6,100 nt of DNA from Sphingopyxis sp. (GTDB lineage: Bacteria; Pseudomonadota; Alphaproteobacteria; Sphingomonadales; Sphingomonadaceae), in contig JACEST010000121.1 in assembly GCA_013911715.1 (NCBI GenBank), positions 1-6,100 of the forward strand, given 5' to 3'. Shown here piece by piece: positions 4,997-6,100 of this stretch (position 1 is the first letter of the stretch; each line of letters begins with the position of its first letter). Both the position numbers and the translations under genes were made by a program. The notes under the pieces are model-generated. The model did no database searches. It was not told the origin of the DNA and saw only the letters and a program-made list of their open reading frames with translations.

Positions 4997-6100
4997 GCCC
5001 GCCGCCCCCGCGCGGCGAGGATGCGCGCGCGCAGGTCGGCGGCAGCCGCCACCGGCACGGCATCGATGCTGTGCGACGCCAGCGCGCTTTCACCAGGCAC
5101 GCCCAGATCGACGCGCACGCAGCCAAAGCGCCGCAGCACCGGTCCATCGCTCAGGTCCGCGCTCTGCACATTGGCTAAGGGCAAAATGGTCAGCCGCGGC
5201 GACCACCAACCGCGCCAGATATAGAGTATCGCGCCATCATCGGCCCAGCGGTGGCGCGTCGCCGACAGCAGCGCGCCGCCAGCCAGCAGCGCCGCCACCG
5301 CCAGCGGTACGGCGCCTTGCCATTGTCCAAATGCCATCGCGCCAACGCCGCCGACACAAAGCAGCGCCGCGACCACCATCATCCCCAGGGCCTGCGCGAG
5401 CACCGGCACCGCGATCGGCACCAGTACCTCCCCGGGCCGCGCCAGCCGCACCGGTGCCAGCACCCTGTCGATATCGTCGAGCTGCCCAAACGGCACCAGC
5501 TGATGGTCCTTTTCCTTGTCGCCATCGCTGGCGAGGCTTTGCAGGCGCAGCTCGTGCCAGCCCCAGTGTCGCCGGATCAGCCCGGTCGCCACCACCGCCG
5601 CCTGAACGCGAGCCAACGGGATGGCGACATCGGTGCGCGTCGTCAGCCCGCGCACGCGGCGAAACGCGCGCGGGCCCAGCGTCAGCAGGAAATTCCAGTT
5701 GACCAGCACCGTGCGCACCACGCCGGTCGCGAACCCGACAAACAGCAGCGCGATGACCGCCGCGACCCCCGCGACCCATTGGTGCGTCGCCACCCAATTG
5801 CCGACCCCGCTATTCTCGGCCAGATTTATCCAGAAGCGCACGCTGAAAATATCGATGGGCAGCAAATCGTCAAACCACTGCGCCGCCACGCCGACCACCG
5901 CCAGCGCCGCGAGCGAGAAGTTGAACAGCCCCGCCAGCACCAGCCGCTGCGGCGACATGCGGAACAGTTCTACATCGTCGTCCGGCGCTGCCTGCGCTGC
6001 GCCATCGCCCACCATCGCCGCGCCGCTGCGCCAGCTGCGGATCGCGCGGCGCAGCGCTTCGGCTTCCTCCAGCGCCAGCGCATTCAGATCGCCCTGCCCC
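4993..6100 (-). CDS. Bacterial PH-domain (bPH2/DUF304, YdbT-like) membrane protein, 5' end outside window
   Basis: The frame is open from the window edge to the TGA at 4995-4993, giving 368 codons plus one extra base. Its start is therefore not visible, and the ATG at 6015 is probably internal. The 28 codons before that ATG (ending LEEAEALRRAIRSWRSG) look like the C-terminal helix of a preceding PH domain. Counting from that internal Met, hydrophobic helix pairs at about 25-45 and 80-103, and at about 200-228 and 232-253, each precede a PH-like domain (about 107-195 and 256-337). This matches the repeated layout of YdbT-type proteins, which usually carry three bPH2 domains. The second domain includes ILYIWRGWWSPRLTILPLANVQSADLSDGPVLRRFG, characteristic of the family. 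YdbT and its partner YdbS are membrane proteins of largely unknown role; YdbS/YdbT of Bacillus have been linked to resistance to an antimicrobial peptide or bacteriocin. A YdbS-like gene could lie just upstream. The gene overlaps recJ by four bases (ATGA). Confidence 0.85.
   Translation of the reverse strand, partial: GQGDLNALALEEAEALRRAIRSWRSGAAMVGDGAAQAAPDDDVELFRMSPQRLVLAGLFNFSLAALAVVGVAAQWFDDLLPIDIFSVRFWINLAENSGVGNWVATHQWVAGVAAVIALLFVGFATGVVRTVLVNWNFLLTLGPRAFRRVRGLTTRTDVAIPLARVQAAVVATGLIRRHWGWHELRLQSLASDGDKEKDHQLVPFGQLDDIDRVLAPVRLARPGEVLVPIAVPVLAQALGMMVVAALLCVGGVGAMAFGQWQGAVPLAVAALLAGGALLSATRHRWADDGAILYIWRGWWSPRLTILPLANVQSADLSDGPVLRRFGCVRVDLGVPGESALASHSIDAVPVAAAADLRARILAARGRRA

Noticed and set aside
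4806..5702. A 298-codon plus-strand open frame across the recJ/PH-domain junction
   Set aside because: The translation is Pro/Arg/Ala low-complexity sequence, a typical GC-rich shadow of two well-supported genes.

Overview
This window looks like ordinary chromosomal (core) sequence from a GC-rich alphaproteobacterium, most likely a sphingomonad of the Sphingopyxis or Sphingomonas type. That placement is an inference. It rests on the high GC content, the style of the proteins (short MNILNKAA-type secreted peptide, DUF4126 membrane protein, RecJ with a G-W-R-W-R N-terminus) and an imperfectly remembered dispersed repeat whose arms begin GTCATTGCGAGCGCAGCG. No mobile element, CRISPR array, phage gene or defence system was found.

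Layout. Positions 96-941 (+) encode a carbon-nitrogen hydrolase (nitrilase superfamily) with a visible Glu-Lys-Cys triad. A 13-bp perfect hairpin (987-1019) separates it from a convergent small gene (1045-1275, -) for a 76-residue exported or membrane-anchored peptide of unknown function. Next on the minus strand is a Nudix hydrolase (1480-2247) with an expanded Nudix box. It is divergent from a DUF4126 integral membrane protein (2349-2960, +). The short divergent intergenic region carries a perfect 22-bp palindrome resembling a LacI/GalR-family operator.

A tRNA-Glu(UUC) gene lies on the minus strand at 2993-3068 with a plausible promoter just upstream. Behind that is a 75-bp element with a perfect 34-bp stem (3134-3208). 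The rest of the window is a minus-strand pair: a bacterial PH-domain membrane protein (4993 to beyond 6100, 5' end outside the window), whose stop overlaps the start of recJ (3227-4996) by four bases (ATGA).

How the genes work together. The only clear functional unit is the PH-domain/recJ pair, which is probably co-transcribed and translationally coupled. The others appear to be independent housekeeping genes: amide or nitrile-type hydrolysis or metabolite repair, Nudix clean-up, tRNA supply and recombinational repair. No stretch longer than about 210 bases lacks a gene. The points most worth a second look are the 22-bp operator-like palindrome, the long perfect stem-loop repeat, the small exported peptide with its own GTG start and terminator, and the PH-domain/recJ coupling. 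I see no convincing evidence of a novel multi-gene system.
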